Origin: Pseudomonadota bacterium
GTDB lineage: Bacteria; Pseudomonadota; Alphaproteobacteria; Rhodospirillales; Magnetospirillaceae
NCBI GenBank assembly: GCA_023458315.1
Contig: JAEXAH010000144.1
Span: 1-64,000, forward strand
Direction: 5' to 3'
DNA: 64,000 nt
The notes beneath the pieces are model-generated. The model was not told the DNA's origin and did not search any database. It worked only from the letters and a program-made list of their open reading frames with translations. Shown here one piece after another: positions 28,235 to 35,737 of this stretch (position 1 is its first letter; every line of letters starts with the position of its first letter). A program made the position numbers and the translations under genes.

Positions 28235-29067
28235 TTCAGCGCGTCCAACTGGCTTTGCACCTCCTGGCGTTCCTCGCTGCCCTCGGGCAGCAGCACCAGC
28301 AGGCGGGTCCAGTAATCGCGGGCCTTCTTGGGATTGCCGGTCTGGGCCTCGGCCAGACCCGAGAAGTACAATGCGTCGGGGTTCTTGGGATCGACGGCGA
28401 CGATCTCGCGCATCAGGCGGACGAAATCGGGCGGCAGGGCGCCGCCCTGGGGCACCTCGGCCAGCAGCAGGGCGCCGTATTCCAGCCGGGTCTGGATGTC
28501 GCCGGGCACCAGCGCGACGGCCTTGGCATAAGCCTGCTTGGCCTTGTCCATCTGGCCCATGACCCGCAGCGAGCGACCCAGCATGGCCCAGCCCTTGCCG
28601 TCGTTGGGGTCCTTTTCCAGCCGGGCGGTCAATTGCGCCACCATGTTCTGGATCAGCGCCGCCTGATCCTGCATCTCGGCGATCTTGCCGGCGCGGGCGC
28701 TGTAGGGCTGGTCGGGCAGATGCGGCTGGCCGATCACGGTGTAGATTCCGAAGCCGGTCAGCGGCACCACCGCCAGCACGGCGGCGGCGGCGGCCAGCAC
28801 GCGGCCGCGCGTGGTCTTGCCGCCCTGGCCCAATTCGCCCAGCGCCAGGATGCGGCGCTGAATCTCGGTGCGGGCGGCGTCGGCCTGGTCGGCGGTCAGG
28901 GTGCCGCGCTCGACCTCGCGCTCGACCTCGGCCAACTGGTCCTTGTAGACGGTCAGGTCATAGGCGGCGCGCGACGCGGCGGCGGCGGGCTGGCGGGCAC
29001 GCAGCAGCGGCCACAGCAGCAAGGCGACGGTCGCCACGGTCAGGGCGGCGAAGACAATCCAGATCAT
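28231..29067 (-). CDS. ccmI: Cytochrome c maturation protein CcmI
   Basis: A 278-residue apocytochrome chaperone. Two N-terminal transmembrane helices (about 1-20 and 95-115) flank a cytoplasmic helical stretch (KDQLAEVEREVERG), followed by a periplasmic TPR domain (about 130-278) that binds the C-termini of apocytochromes. The opening MIWIVFAALTVATVALLLWP fits the family. It is last in the ccm operon, 118 bases behind ccmH, with a two-hairpin repeat in that gap. Confidence 0.88.
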   Translation of the reverse strand: MIWIVFAALTVATVALLLWPLLRARQPAAAASRAAYDLTVYKDQLAEVEREVERGTLTADQADAARTEIQRRILALGELGQGGKTTRGRVLAAAAAVLAVVPLTGFGIYTVIGQPHLPDQPYSARAGKIAEMQDQAALIQNMVAQLTARLEKDPNDGKGWAMLGRSLRVMGQMDKAKQAYAKAVALVPGDIQTRLEYGALLLAEVPQGGALPPDFVRLMREIVAVDPKNPDALYFSGLAEAQTGNPKKARDYWTRLLVLLPEGSEERQEVQSQLDALK

Positions 29068-29100
29068 ACCGACGAACCTTTTTCTGTTCGCCGGTTTCCA

Positions 29101-29152
29101 GCCGCCATTGAGGCGGCGGCCAAGCGGGCGGAGGCCCGCGCCCGGCGAGGGG
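29101..29152 (-). repeat. Two-hairpin interspersed repeat, copy 3
   Basis: Inside the ccm operon, between ccmH and ccmI. On the minus strand hairpin 1 is GCGGGC-CTCC-GCCCGC and hairpin 2 is GCCGCC-TCAAT-GGCGGC. It would be transcribed in sense with the operon. Confidence 0.8.
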
Positions 29153-29185
29153 CAATACGGCGAAGCGCGCAGCGATTTGCCGGTA

Positions 29186-29659
29186 TCATTTTTCTTCTTT
29201 CAGCAGGGCGGCCAGACGGCGCTTTTCCGCTTCGCTCAACGGCGCGGGCGCCAGGGGGGCGGCGACATCGGCGGCGGTGCCGCGGCGGCGATAGAACGCC
29301 CACACCGCGCCGATGCCGACCACCAGGAAGGCGAAGGGGCCAAGCCACAGCACCAGGGTCGATGCCTTGAACGGCGGGTTCAGCAGCACGTAATCGCCAT
29401 AGCGGTCGACCACGAACTTCTTCACCTCGGAATCGCTTTTGCCGCTTTGGATCTGCTCGCGCACGATGATGCGCAGATCCTTGGCCAGATCGGCGTTGGA
29501 ATCCTCGATGGATTCGCTTTGGCAGACCAGACAGCGCAATTCCTTGCCCAGCTTCTCGGCGCGGTTTTCCAGCACCGGGTCCTTCAGCATCTCGGACGGG
29601 TCGGCGGCGAAGGCGGGGGCGGCCAGCGCCAACATCAGGGCCAGGGCGAGGCGCCTCAT
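29186..29659 (-). CDS. ccmH: Cytochrome c maturation thiol-reductase subunit CcmH
   Basis: A 157-residue protein with a signal peptide (about 1-20), the redox motif LRCLVCQS near residue 43 and a single C-terminal transmembrane helix (about 103-123). CcmH keeps the apocytochrome CxxCH thiols reduced for haem ligation with CcmF and CcmI. It is the short form, with the TPR part encoded separately as ccmI. The ATG overlaps the ccmG stop (ATGA). Confidence 0.92.
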   Translation of the reverse strand: MRRLALALMLALAAPAFAADPSEMLKDPVLENRAEKLGKELRCLVCQSESIEDSNADLAKDLRIIVREQIQSGKSDSEVKKFVVDRYGDYVLLNPPFKASTLVLWLGPFAFLVVGIGAVWAFYRRRGTAADVAAPLAPAPLSEAEKRRLAALLKEEK

Positions 29660-30192
29660 TTGCTCAGTTCCTGCACGATGGGCGCCAGGGTGGTCTTCCA
29701 CACCTCGGGGCCGATGGGGCCGATATGCTTGTAGCGGATGACCCCGGCCTTATCGACGATGAAGGTTTCCGGGGCGCCGGTGACGCCGAAATCGATGGCG
29801 GCGCGGCCCGGCGCCGGGTCGGCGCCGACGCGGTCATAGGGGTCGCCGTGCTTTTGCAGCCACTTGGCGCCCTCGGCCGGGTCGTCGCGCCAGTCGATGC
29901 CGTGGATGGTGATGCCCGCCTTCTTCAACTGCATCAGATAGGGGTGTTCCTGCACGCAGGCGATGCACCACGACCCGTAGATGTTGACCAGCGACACCCG
30001 ACCCTTGAGGTCGGCGGTGGCCAGACCGGAATCGGCCGGGCGGCCGGGCAGCGGCGGCAGGCTCATCTCCGGCACCGGCCGGTCGATCAGCGTGGACGGC
30101 AGCAGGCGCGGGTCATGGCCCAGCCCCCACTTGAACACCGCCGCCAGGGCCAGGAAGCCCACCAGCGGCAACGCGTACAACAGACGACGCAT
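29656..30192 (-). CDS. ccmG: Thiol:disulfide interchange protein CcmG (DsbE)
   Basis: A 178-residue membrane-anchored periplasmic thioredoxin. One N-terminal helix (about 4-24) precedes a thioredoxin fold with active site WCIAC, the cis-Pro region in VTGAPETFIVDK and the extra acidic insertion of CcmG. It reduces CcmH or the apocytochrome. It sits 13 bases behind ccmF and overlaps ccmH. Confidence 0.93.
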   Translation of the reverse strand: MRRLLYALPLVGFLALAAVFKWGLGHDPRLLPSTLIDRPVPEMSLPPLPGRPADSGLATADLKGRVSLVNIYGSWCIACVQEHPYLMQLKKAGITIHGIDWRDDPAEGAKWLQKHGDPYDRVGADPAPGRAAIDFGVTGAPETFIVDKAGVIRYKHIGPIGPEVWKTTLAPIVQELSK

Positions 30193-30205
30193 GCGCGTTC
30201 CCTCC

Positions 30206-32194
30206 TCAGACCTGGGCCGGTTGCGGCTTGGCGGCGCGGGCGCGGGTCGGGGCGCCGATGCGGTGGCGGCGGTCGGTCAGCGACACCAGCCCGCCCAGCA
30301 CCATGACCAGGGCACCCACCCACATCCACGGCACCAGCGGGTTGAAGTACAGACGGGTGACATAGCCGCCCGCCGCATCCTTGTCGCCGATCACCGCGTA
30401 GACGTCGCCCAGGAAGGTGCCGACGATGGCCGCCTCGGTGGTCGGGCGCGGCGGCATCTTGTAGGTGCGCTTGGCCGGAGTCATGGAGGCGAAGGTCTTG
30501 CCGTCCTTGGACACCTGGAAGAAGCCGGTGGTGGCCAGATAATTGGGGCCGGGCACGTCCTGCACGTCGGTCAGGGTGAAGGTGTAGCCCGCCACGGTCA
30601 CGGCCTCGCCGATCTTCTGGCTTTGCACCGATTCCTGCTTCCACGCCGACGACGCGGTGGCGCCCGCGATGAACAGCGCCAGTCCGGCATGGGTCAGGGT
30701 CATGCCCCAGGCGGCGCGCGGCAGACGGGCGGCGCGGCGCAGGCTTTCGCCGACAGGAACCTTGAACAGCCGCACCCGCTCGGCCCATTCCGCCAGGGTG
30801 CCCAGCAGCAGCCACACCGCCAGGGCCATGCCGCCCACCGCCCACCACGGACCGGCCGCGCCGCCCTGAAGGAACCAGGTGGCGATGGCGGCGGCCACGG
30901 TCAGGCCCAGGACGATCTTCATACGGCCCAGCACGCCCGCCAGATCGGATCGCTTCCACGACATCAGCGGCCCCACCGCCATGGCCAGCACCATGGGCAC
31001 CATCAGCGGCACGAACACCGAATTGAAGAAGGGCGGGCCGACCGACACCTTGCCCAGATTGAAGGCGTCGGCGAACAGCGGATACAGCGTGCCCAGCAGC
31101 ACCGTGCCGGCGCCGGTGGCCATCAGCACGTTGTTGAGCAGCAGCGCCCCCTCGCGCGAGATGGGGGCGAACAGGCCGCCGGTCTTCAGGCTGGGGGCGC
31201 GCAGGGCGAATAGGGTGAACGAGCCGCCGATGGCCACCACCAGCAGCGCCAGGATGAACACGCCGCGCGTCGGGTCGGACGCGAAGGCATGCACCGAGGT
31301 GATGACGCCCGAACGCACCAGGAAGGTGCCCAGCAGCGACAGGCCGAAGGCCAGGATGGCCAGGAAGATGGTCCAGCTTTTCAACGCGTCGCGCTTTTCC
31401 ACCACCACGGCGGAATGCAACAGCGCGGTGCCCGCCAGCCACGGCATGAACGAGGCGTTCTCGACCGGGTCCCAATACCACCAGCCGCCCCAGCCCAGTT
31501 CGTAATAGGCCCACCACGAGCCCAGCACGATGCCACAGGTCAGAAACACCCAGGCGGCCAGGGTCCACGGCCGCACCCAGCGCGCCCAGGCGGCATCGAC
31601 GCGGCCTTCGATCAGCGCGGCGATGGCGAACGAGAACGCCATGGAGAAGCCCACATAGCCCAGGTACAGGAACGGCGGATGAAAGGCCAGGCCGGGGTCC
31701 TGGAGCAGCGGGTTCAGGCCCTGGCCGTTGAACGGCGCCGGGTCCAGGCGCTCGAACGGGTTGGACGTGAACAGGATGAACAGCAGGAAGCCGACGGTGA
31801 TCATGGCCTGCACCGCCAGGGCGCGGGCCTTGAGACCGGGCGGCAGATTGCCGCCGAACAGCGTCACCGCCAGGCCGAACACCGCCAGGATGGTGATCCA
31901 CAGCAGCAGCGACCCCTCGTGGTTGCCCCACACGCCGCTGACCTTGTACAGCATCGGCTTGTCGGTGTGGCTGTTCTGCGCCACGTTCAGCACCGAGAAA
32001 TCCGACACCATATAGGCATGGGTCAGGGCGGCGAAGGCCACCGCCACCAGCAGGAACTGCACGGCCGAGGCCGGACCGGCAAGACCCATCAGCACCGGAT
32101 CGTCGCGCTGCGCGCCGATCAGCGGCACCACGGCCTGCAAGATGGTGACGCCCAGCGCCAGGATAAGGGCGAAATGGCCGATTTCGGCGATCAT
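30206..32194 (-). CDS. ccmF: Haem lyase subunit CcmF
   Basis: A 662-residue polytopic membrane protein (about 14-15 helices). The WWD domain is visible as GWGGWWYWDPVENASFMPW near residue 235, with surrounding His residues that coordinate haem b. It forms the haem-ligation complex with CcmH and CcmI. The ATG is preceded by GGAAGGACACTCC. Upstream, a 130-bp gap to ccmE holds a dispersed palindrome. Confidence 0.95.
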   Translation of the reverse strand: MIAEIGHFALILALGVTILQAVVPLIGAQRDDPVLMGLAGPASAVQFLLVAVAFAALTHAYMVSDFSVLNVAQNSHTDKPMLYKVSGVWGNHEGSLLLWITILAVFGLAVTLFGGNLPPGLKARALAVQAMITVGFLLFILFTSNPFERLDPAPFNGQGLNPLLQDPGLAFHPPFLYLGYVGFSMAFSFAIAALIEGRVDAAWARWVRPWTLAAWVFLTCGIVLGSWWAYYELGWGGWWYWDPVENASFMPWLAGTALLHSAVVVEKRDALKSWTIFLAILAFGLSLLGTFLVRSGVITSVHAFASDPTRGVFILALLVVAIGGSFTLFALRAPSLKTGGLFAPISREGALLLNNVLMATGAGTVLLGTLYPLFADAFNLGKVSVGPPFFNSVFVPLMVPMVLAMAVGPLMSWKRSDLAGVLGRMKIVLGLTVAAAIATWFLQGGAAGPWWAVGGMALAVWLLLGTLAEWAERVRLFKVPVGESLRRAARLPRAAWGMTLTHAGLALFIAGATASSAWKQESVQSQKIGEAVTVAGYTFTLTDVQDVPGPNYLATTGFFQVSKDGKTFASMTPAKRTYKMPPRPTTEAAIVGTFLGDVYAVIGDKDAAGGYVTRLYFNPLVPWMWVGALVMVLGGLVSLTDRRHRIGAPTRARAAKPQPAQV

Positions 32195-32237
32195 GGAGTG
32201 TCCTTCCCGAACCTTTCGCGGCACATCCCTTTTTCCG

Positions 32238-32298
32238 CGTCATCGCCGGGCTTGACCCGGCGATCCATGGATGCCCGGATCAAGTCCGGGCATGACGG
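32238..32298. repeat. Dispersed alphaproteobacterial palindrome (RIME/REP-like) in the ccmE-ccmF gap
   Basis: Two stem-loops, CGCCGGG-CTTGA-CCCGGCG and ATGCCCGGA-TCAAG-TCCGGGCAT, lie within outer CGTCAT...ATGACG ends. Palindromes of this GTCAT-CCGGGCTTGACCCGG type are widespread in alphaproteobacterial intergenic DNA. Here it lies inside the ccm transcript. Confidence 0.75.
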
Positions 32299-32324
32299 CA
32301 AAAAGGGAAAGCGCATCGGCATTG

Positions 32325-32771
32325 TCACTGCTTGGGTTGTTCGCCCTGCCAGTGACCGGTCTTCTTCAGACTTTCGGCCACTTCCTTGGGCATGTAATTC
32401 TCGTCGTGCTTGGCCAGCACCTCGGCGGCCTGGAACACGCCGTCCTTGCCCATCTTGCCTTCCGTCACCACGCCCTGGCCCTCGCGGAACAGGTCGGGCA
32501 ACAGGCCCGAGAACACCACCGGCATGGCATGGGCGCCGTCGGTGACGCGGAAGCGCACGGTGGCGCCCTCGCGCACCACGCTGCCCTGTTCCACCAGACC
32601 GCCCAGGCGGATGCGGCGGCCCTCGGTCGGCACCTTGGCCTCGATGATCTCGGACGGGCTGAAGAAGAAGGCCACGTCCTCGCGCAGCGCGGTCAGCACC
32701 AGCGCGGCGGCGGCGCCGACGGCCAGCACGCCCAGGACGACGAAATACAGACGACGTTGCTTGCGGGTCAT
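32325..32771 (-). CDS. ccmE: Periplasmic haem chaperone CcmE
   Basis: A 148-residue protein: N-terminal membrane anchor (about 8-28), OB-fold beta barrel, and the covalent haem-binding His in LAKHDENYMP near residue 122. It receives haem from CcmC and delivers it to CcmF. Its start overlaps the ccmD stop (ATGA). Confidence 0.94.
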   Translation of the reverse strand: MTRKQRRLYFVVLGVLAVGAAAALVLTALREDVAFFFSPSEIIEAKVPTEGRRIRLGGLVEQGSVVREGATVRFRVTDGAHAMPVVFSGLLPDLFREGQGVVTEGKMGKDGVFQAAEVLAKHDENYMPKEVAESLKKTGHWQGEQPKQ

Positions 32772-32989
32772 GATGCCTGGCTTTCCGGGGATTGGGTCGC
32801 GGCGGCGGCTTCGCGGCGGCGGCGGGACGGGCGCATCTTCTGCAATTGCTCCAGTTCGGCTTCACGGGCGCGGGCGGCGCGGATGGAGCCCACCAGCACG
32901 CCGACCATGACCAGCGCGGTCAGGGCATAGGACGGCCACACATAGCCGCCATAGCCGCCCATGTTCAGAAAGGACGAAAGGCTTTCCAT
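32768..32989 (-). CDS. ccmD: Haem exporter protein CcmD
   Basis: A 73-residue small membrane protein: the MGGYGGYVWPSY segment and single helix of CcmD, then a basic coiled tail. It helps release holo-CcmE from CcmC. It starts two bases after the ccmC stop and overlaps ccmE. Confidence 0.88.
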   Translation of the reverse strand: MESLSSFLNMGGYGGYVWPSYALTALVMVGVLVGSIRAARAREAELEQLQKMRPSRRRREAAAATQSPESQAS

Positions 32990-32990
32990 C

Positions 32991-33728
32991 TCAGGCTTGC
33001 TCCGTCTGGGCGCCGTGGACCTGGGCCATGCGCAGGGTGCGGACCTTGGCGGCCGCGATCTCGGCCCGGGTGCGCAGCACCAGGACCACCAGCCAGAAGG
33101 CGTGGAACCCCACCGCCATCAGCGTCAGCGGCACCATCATGGCGGCGTCGATGCTGGGGCCGCCCATCTTCATGACGCTGGCGGGCTGGTGCAGGGTGTT
33201 CCACCAATCCACCGACCATTTGATGATCGGCACATTGACCACGCCGACCAGCGACAGGATGGCTGCCGCCTTCTGGCCGCGCTGCGGATCGTCGAAGGCG
33301 TCGGCCAGCGCCATGTAGCCGAGATACAGGAACAGCAGGATCAGCATGCTGGTCAGCCGCGCGTCCCACACCCACCAGGTGCCCCACATGGGCTTGCCCC
33401 ACAGCGCGCCCGTCACCAGACAGATGAAGGTGAAGGCGGCGCCGACCGGCGCGGTGGCACGGGCGATCAGATCGGCCAGCGGATGCTTCCAGATCAGCGC
33501 CATGGCCGAACACACCGCCATGGCGGTATAGCAGAACAGCCCCATCCAGGCCGACGGCACATGGATGTACATGATCCGGACGCTTTCGCCCTGCTGATAA
33601 TCGGCGGGGCTGGCGATCAATCCGAACCACAGGCCGGCGGCCAGGGTGAGGACGGCGACGCCCACGGCCCAGGGATGGACCAGTGTGGCGATCCGCATGA
33701 AGCGGGCGGGATTGGCGAAGCGGTGCAT
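32991..33728 (-). CDS. ccmC: Haem-handling protein CcmC
   Basis: A 245-residue membrane protein with six helices and the WWD haem-handling motif WGTWWVWDARLTS, with the conserved His residues in adjoining loops. It loads haem onto CcmE. First gene of the minus-strand ccmCDEFGHI operon; the 138-bp gap upstream should hold the promoter, but I cannot point to a convincing one. Confidence 0.93.
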   Translation of the reverse strand: MHRFANPARFMRIATLVHPWAVGVAVLTLAAGLWFGLIASPADYQQGESVRIMYIHVPSAWMGLFCYTAMAVCSAMALIWKHPLADLIARATAPVGAAFTFICLVTGALWGKPMWGTWWVWDARLTSMLILLFLYLGYMALADAFDDPQRGQKAAAILSLVGVVNVPIIKWSVDWWNTLHQPASVMKMGGPSIDAAMMVPLTLMAVGFHAFWLVVLVLRTRAEIAAAKVRTLRMAQVHGAQTEQA

Positions 33729-33866
33729 GGGCCTAACCTTTACCGTCCTTCCTGGCTCAATTCCAGCGCGGTTACGCGAGGTTACAGACGCTTAATGTGC
33801 GCGAGCCCTCATATGGCGCGACGACGGCAGAATTCCAGGAGACGGCAAAGACGGCATTGACGAAGA

Positions 33867-34604
33867 TCAGGCCCCGGCGTCGGGCACCAGATGCAGCGCC
33901 TTGTCCGGCCGCGCCCCGGTCAGCCAGCGTTCGGCCAGACGCGGCTGGTCCAGCAGGGCGGCCATTGCGGCGGCCAGTTCCAGCGACACCAGGGCCTTGG
34001 GCGCGCCCTTGGACAACGCCTTCAGCACCCCGGCCAGGGCGCTGTCGAAAATGCGTTCCGGGGTTTCCAGATAGACCGGCTTCAGTTCGCCCGCCGCCAG
34101 CTTGGCGCTCATGGCGTCGATATCGTCGAAACAGGCGGCGCAGAACGCGGCGTCGATGGAATGCAGCGACCGGCAGCGCAGCGGCCGCACCGCATAGATG
34201 GAACAGGCGCCGTCATCGCCCAGGAACGGGCACGGCAGCTTGGAACGGGCGCGGGCGCGGGTGCCCATGCCGGCGGTGGCCTTGGCCGTCGCGCGGATCT
34301 TGTCCTTCAGCGGCGCCGCCTGTTCGGCGGGCAGGTCGGCCAGATGGACGGCGATGCGCGCCGCCTCGGGGGCGCTGATGCCCACCTGCTGGTGGCAGCA
34401 CCAGCCGCACCCGGCCTTGCAGGCGGTGGCCGGGGCCTCCAGCAGATAGCGCACGCTGGCGCGGCGGGCGTTCCAGGTGGCGTCGGCCAGCCGGAACACG
34501 GCGTCCAGGGCTTCGCACAGGGCGGCCAGGGTGGGCTTGGGCCAGATCCGGGCCATTTCGGCGCGGGCGGCCTCGATCAGAAAGGTTTCAGAGGCGGCAA
34601 GCAT
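33867..34604 (-). CDS. YkgJ-type cysteine-cluster protein
   Basis: A 245-residue cytosolic protein of the Zn/Fe-chelating CxxxCxxCC family: the first cluster is CKAGCGWCCHQ near residue 75 and the second is CPFLGDDGACSIYAVRPLRC near 135-155, with two more Cys in FCAACF. Members are poorly characterised; several sit near flagellar or cytochrome genes. The start ATG opens MLAASETFL. It is divergent from the di-haem peroxidase gene and 138 bases upstream of ccmC on the same strand. Confidence 0.75.
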   Translation of the reverse strand: MLAASETFLIEAARAEMARIWPKPTLAALCEALDAVFRLADATWNARRASVRYLLEAPATACKAGCGWCCHQQVGISAPEAARIAVHLADLPAEQAAPLKDKIRATAKATAGMGTRARARSKLPCPFLGDDGACSIYAVRPLRCRSLHSIDAAFCAACFDDIDAMSAKLAAGELKPVYLETPERIFDSALAGVLKALSKGAPKALVSLELAAAMAALLDQPRLAERWLTGARPDKALHLVPDAGA

Positions 34605-34744
34605 GGGGGCAGAGCCTATGCGTTCCCGTCCGCGCTGGCAATCTTCCGACGCGGGGACTTTTGGGGCAGGCATGCGTAATTGACCTTTGAAATATTGCCC
34701 GCCTGTGCGGATTATCATGCTTGGGGGAGAACAAGGTCTGGGGC

Positions 34745-35737
34745 ATGGGGATGATTCCGGCATGGAAGGCGGCTCTGGGCGCCGCCATGATCGCATGGGC
34801 GATGGGGCTGGGCGCCGGGCAGGCGGTAGCGCAGATGCCGGTGTCGCGTGTCCAGGAACCCATCCGGCCGTTGCAGCCGCCACGCGGATTGAACGCCGAC
34901 AAGGTCGCCCTGGGCAAACGGCTGTTCCATGATCCGGCCTTGTCGGCCGACGGCACCGTGTCGTGCGCCACCTGCCATCCGCTGGAGCGGGGCGGCGCCG
35001 ACGGGCAAGCGCTGTCGCGCGGCGTCGGCGGCGCGCTGGGCGGCGCCAACAGCCCCACCGTCTACAACACCAGCCTGAATCTGGCGCAGTTCTGGGACGG
35101 CCGCGCCGCCACCCTGGCCGAGCAGGTGGGTGGGCCGCTGACCCATCCGGCGGAAATGGCCTTCACCTGGGCCGGGGTTCTGACGCGGCTGCGCGCCTCG
35201 GCCCATGCCGCCGATTTCCGCCGCCTGTATGGCGGCGACGTCACCGAGGCCAGCCTGCGCGACGCCCTGGCCGAGTTCGAACGCTCGCTGATCACCACCG
35301 ATTCGCCCTTCGACCGCTGGCTGGCCGGGGATGACGCGGCCCTGACCGCCGAACAGAAGCACGGCTACGACCTGTTCAAATCCTATGGCTGCGCGTCGTG
35401 CCACCAGGGGGCGGCGGTGGGCGGCAACCTGTTCCAGCGTTTCGGCTTCTTCGGCAATTGGTTCACCGATCGCGGCCGCACCGCGCCGGGCGATCTGGGC
35501 CGCTTCAACGTCACCGGCCGCGCCGCCGACAAATTCGTGTTCAAGGTGCCCAGCCTGCGTCTCGTCACCCTGACCGCGCCCTATTTCCACGACGGCAGCG
35601 TCGCCGATCTGCCCGAGGCCATCCGGCTGATGGCCCGCTATCAATTGGGCCGCGACATGGCCGAGGGCGACGTCGCCCCCATCGTCGCCTTCCTGGGCAG
35701 CCTGGTCGATCCCGCCCGCCTGGAGCGGGCACCATGA
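34745..35737 (+). CDS. Di-haem cytochrome c peroxidase (CcpA/MauG family), secreted
   Basis: A 330-residue periplasmic enzyme. A signal peptide (about 1-30) ends near GQAVAQ. Two c-type haem sites follow: CATCH (residues 74-78) and CASCH (216-220). The segments GRAATLAEQ, LYGG, KVPSLRLVTLTAPYFHDG and AIRLMARYQLG are classical for bacterial cytochrome c peroxidase. It would reduce H2O2 using cytochrome c electrons. ATG 34745 is chosen for AAGG eight bases upstream; a second ATG follows six bases later. Its stop overlaps the next gene's start (ATGA), tying it to a histidine kinase. The Ccm system encoded next door would install the haems. Confidence 0.9.
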   Translation: MGMIPAWKAALGAAMIAWAMGLGAGQAVAQMPVSRVQEPIRPLQPPRGLNADKVALGKRLFHDPALSADGTVSCATCHPLERGGADGQALSRGVGGALGGANSPTVYNTSLNLAQFWDGRAATLAEQVGGPLTHPAEMAFTWAGVLTRLRASAHAADFRRLYGGDVTEASLRDALAEFERSLITTDSPFDRWLAGDDAALTAEQKHGYDLFKSYGCASCHQGAAVGGNLFQRFGFFGNWFTDRGRTAPGDLGRFNVTGRAADKFVFKVPSLRLVTLTAPYFHDGSVADLPEAIRLMARYQLGRDMAEGDVAPIVAFLGSLVDPARLERAP

